NCBI RefSeq assembly: GCF_017315985.1 | Contig: NZ_JAFLVR010000042.1 | Span: 1-47,203 of the forward strand | Reading direction: 5' to 3' | From: Candidatus Enterococcus murrayae | GTDB lineage: Bacteria > Bacillota > Bacilli > Lactobacillales > Enterococcaceae | DNA length: 47,203 nt | Part shown: one piece after another, positions 47,075-47,203 of the stretch | Layout: each line of letters starts with the position of its first letter | Position numbering within the stretch: position 1 is the stretch's first letter | Position numbers and translations under genes: made by a program | Notes under the pieces: model-generated | Seen by the model: only the letters and a program-made list of their open reading frames with translations | Databases searched by the model: none | What the model was told of the DNA's origin: nothing

Positions 47075-47076
47075 CA
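47044..47076 (+). other. Hairpin spanning the Rep stop codon in the right flank
   Basis: A 14-bp stem with one mismatch, TGTCAGTCTAAAAC with GTTTTAAACTGACA, has a five-base loop. No T-run follows. It lies in the sequence assigned to the chromosome side of dif. Confidence 0.5.
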
Positions 47077-47203
47077 ATCGTTCGTAACTTAATCCATAGT
47101 ATTATGTTCTGATTTATCCATATAATAAGACTATTGTTTATTTTATTCTTTTTATCAATATAAGAATCGTTTTAAAAATTTCCAAAAGCTTCTTAGATGA
47201 AAT

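Overview
The window looks like a low-GC Gram-positive chromosome, most probably an Enterococcus. The best genus marker is the class B penicillin-binding protein at 26935-28959. Its SxxK, SxN and KTG motifs sit four residues before the positions remembered for E. faecium PBP5. Other genes fit the group: LTA synthase, YitT, YajQ, UppP, AsnB and strong AGGAGG-type ribosome sites. The species cannot be fixed by reading alone.

Layout. 1-416: the right part of an IS200-type insertion sequence. 774-7036: an electron-transfer operon of flavodoxin, two Nfn-like flavoprotein subunits and pyruvate:flavodoxin oxidoreductase. 7159-12128, minus strand: rpsT, a P1B-4 metal-efflux ATPase behind Fur-like boxes, uppP, a histidine phosphatase and a metallo-beta-lactamase-fold hydrolase. 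12458-20076: a nuclease-helicase, a DUF1697 protein, YajQ, YitT, a DUF59 protein, and a WYL regulator with two YciI-like genes. 20203-24017: a betaine/ergothioneine-type ABC importer followed by a glutathione-reductase-like flavoprotein. 24092-26867: an MmcB-like nuclease, a sce7725-family protein, a DUF6483-like/GNAT fusion and a guanylate-kinase-like enzyme. 26935-39021: the low-affinity PBP, a DUF1002 protein, two unknown genes in tandem, asnB, a candidate small RNA, a MutS2-like protein lacking Smr, and an LTA synthase. 39304-40094: an ankyrin lipoprotein whose start is frameshifted in an A-tract.

The most unusual part is 40301-47020, about 6.7 kb, which reads as a complete filamentous (inovirus-like) prophage of a Gram-positive host. 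In order it carries a ribbon-helix-helix regulator, two paralogous gV-like small proteins, a coiled-coil membrane protein, a pVIII-like major coat protein followed by a strong terminator, a pIII-like adhesin with long repeats and a C-terminal anchor, a pVI-like protein, a GC-rich hairpin, a Zot/pI-type ATPase, a 27-residue membrane peptide, an origin-like set of inverted repeats, a second ribbon-helix-helix protein, a two-helix membrane protein and a HUH rolling-circle Rep. The V-VIII-III-VI-I order is that of Ff phages. No secretin gene is present, as expected if there is no outer membrane to cross.

The element is bounded by two copies of a Firmicutes dif half-site. The right copy (47003-47030) is a full 28-bp dif. 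The left copy (40283-40310) keeps the XerD arm and centre but has a non-canonical XerC arm. This points to integration by host XerC/XerD at the chromosome terminus. The att core lies inside rep. In the integrated form Rep ends with 17 residues encoded by the right flank. In the circular form it would run into a different 37-codon tail at the left end (40301-40414), followed by a terminator. Just outside the left att is a decayed, roughly 155-bp copy of the rep 3' end, a trace of an earlier related phage at the same site. The adhesin reading frame has no start of its own. It joins the upstream signal-peptide frame by a -1 shift at a T TTT TTA heptamer, so it is either expressed by programmed frameshifting or was broken by a homopolymer change.
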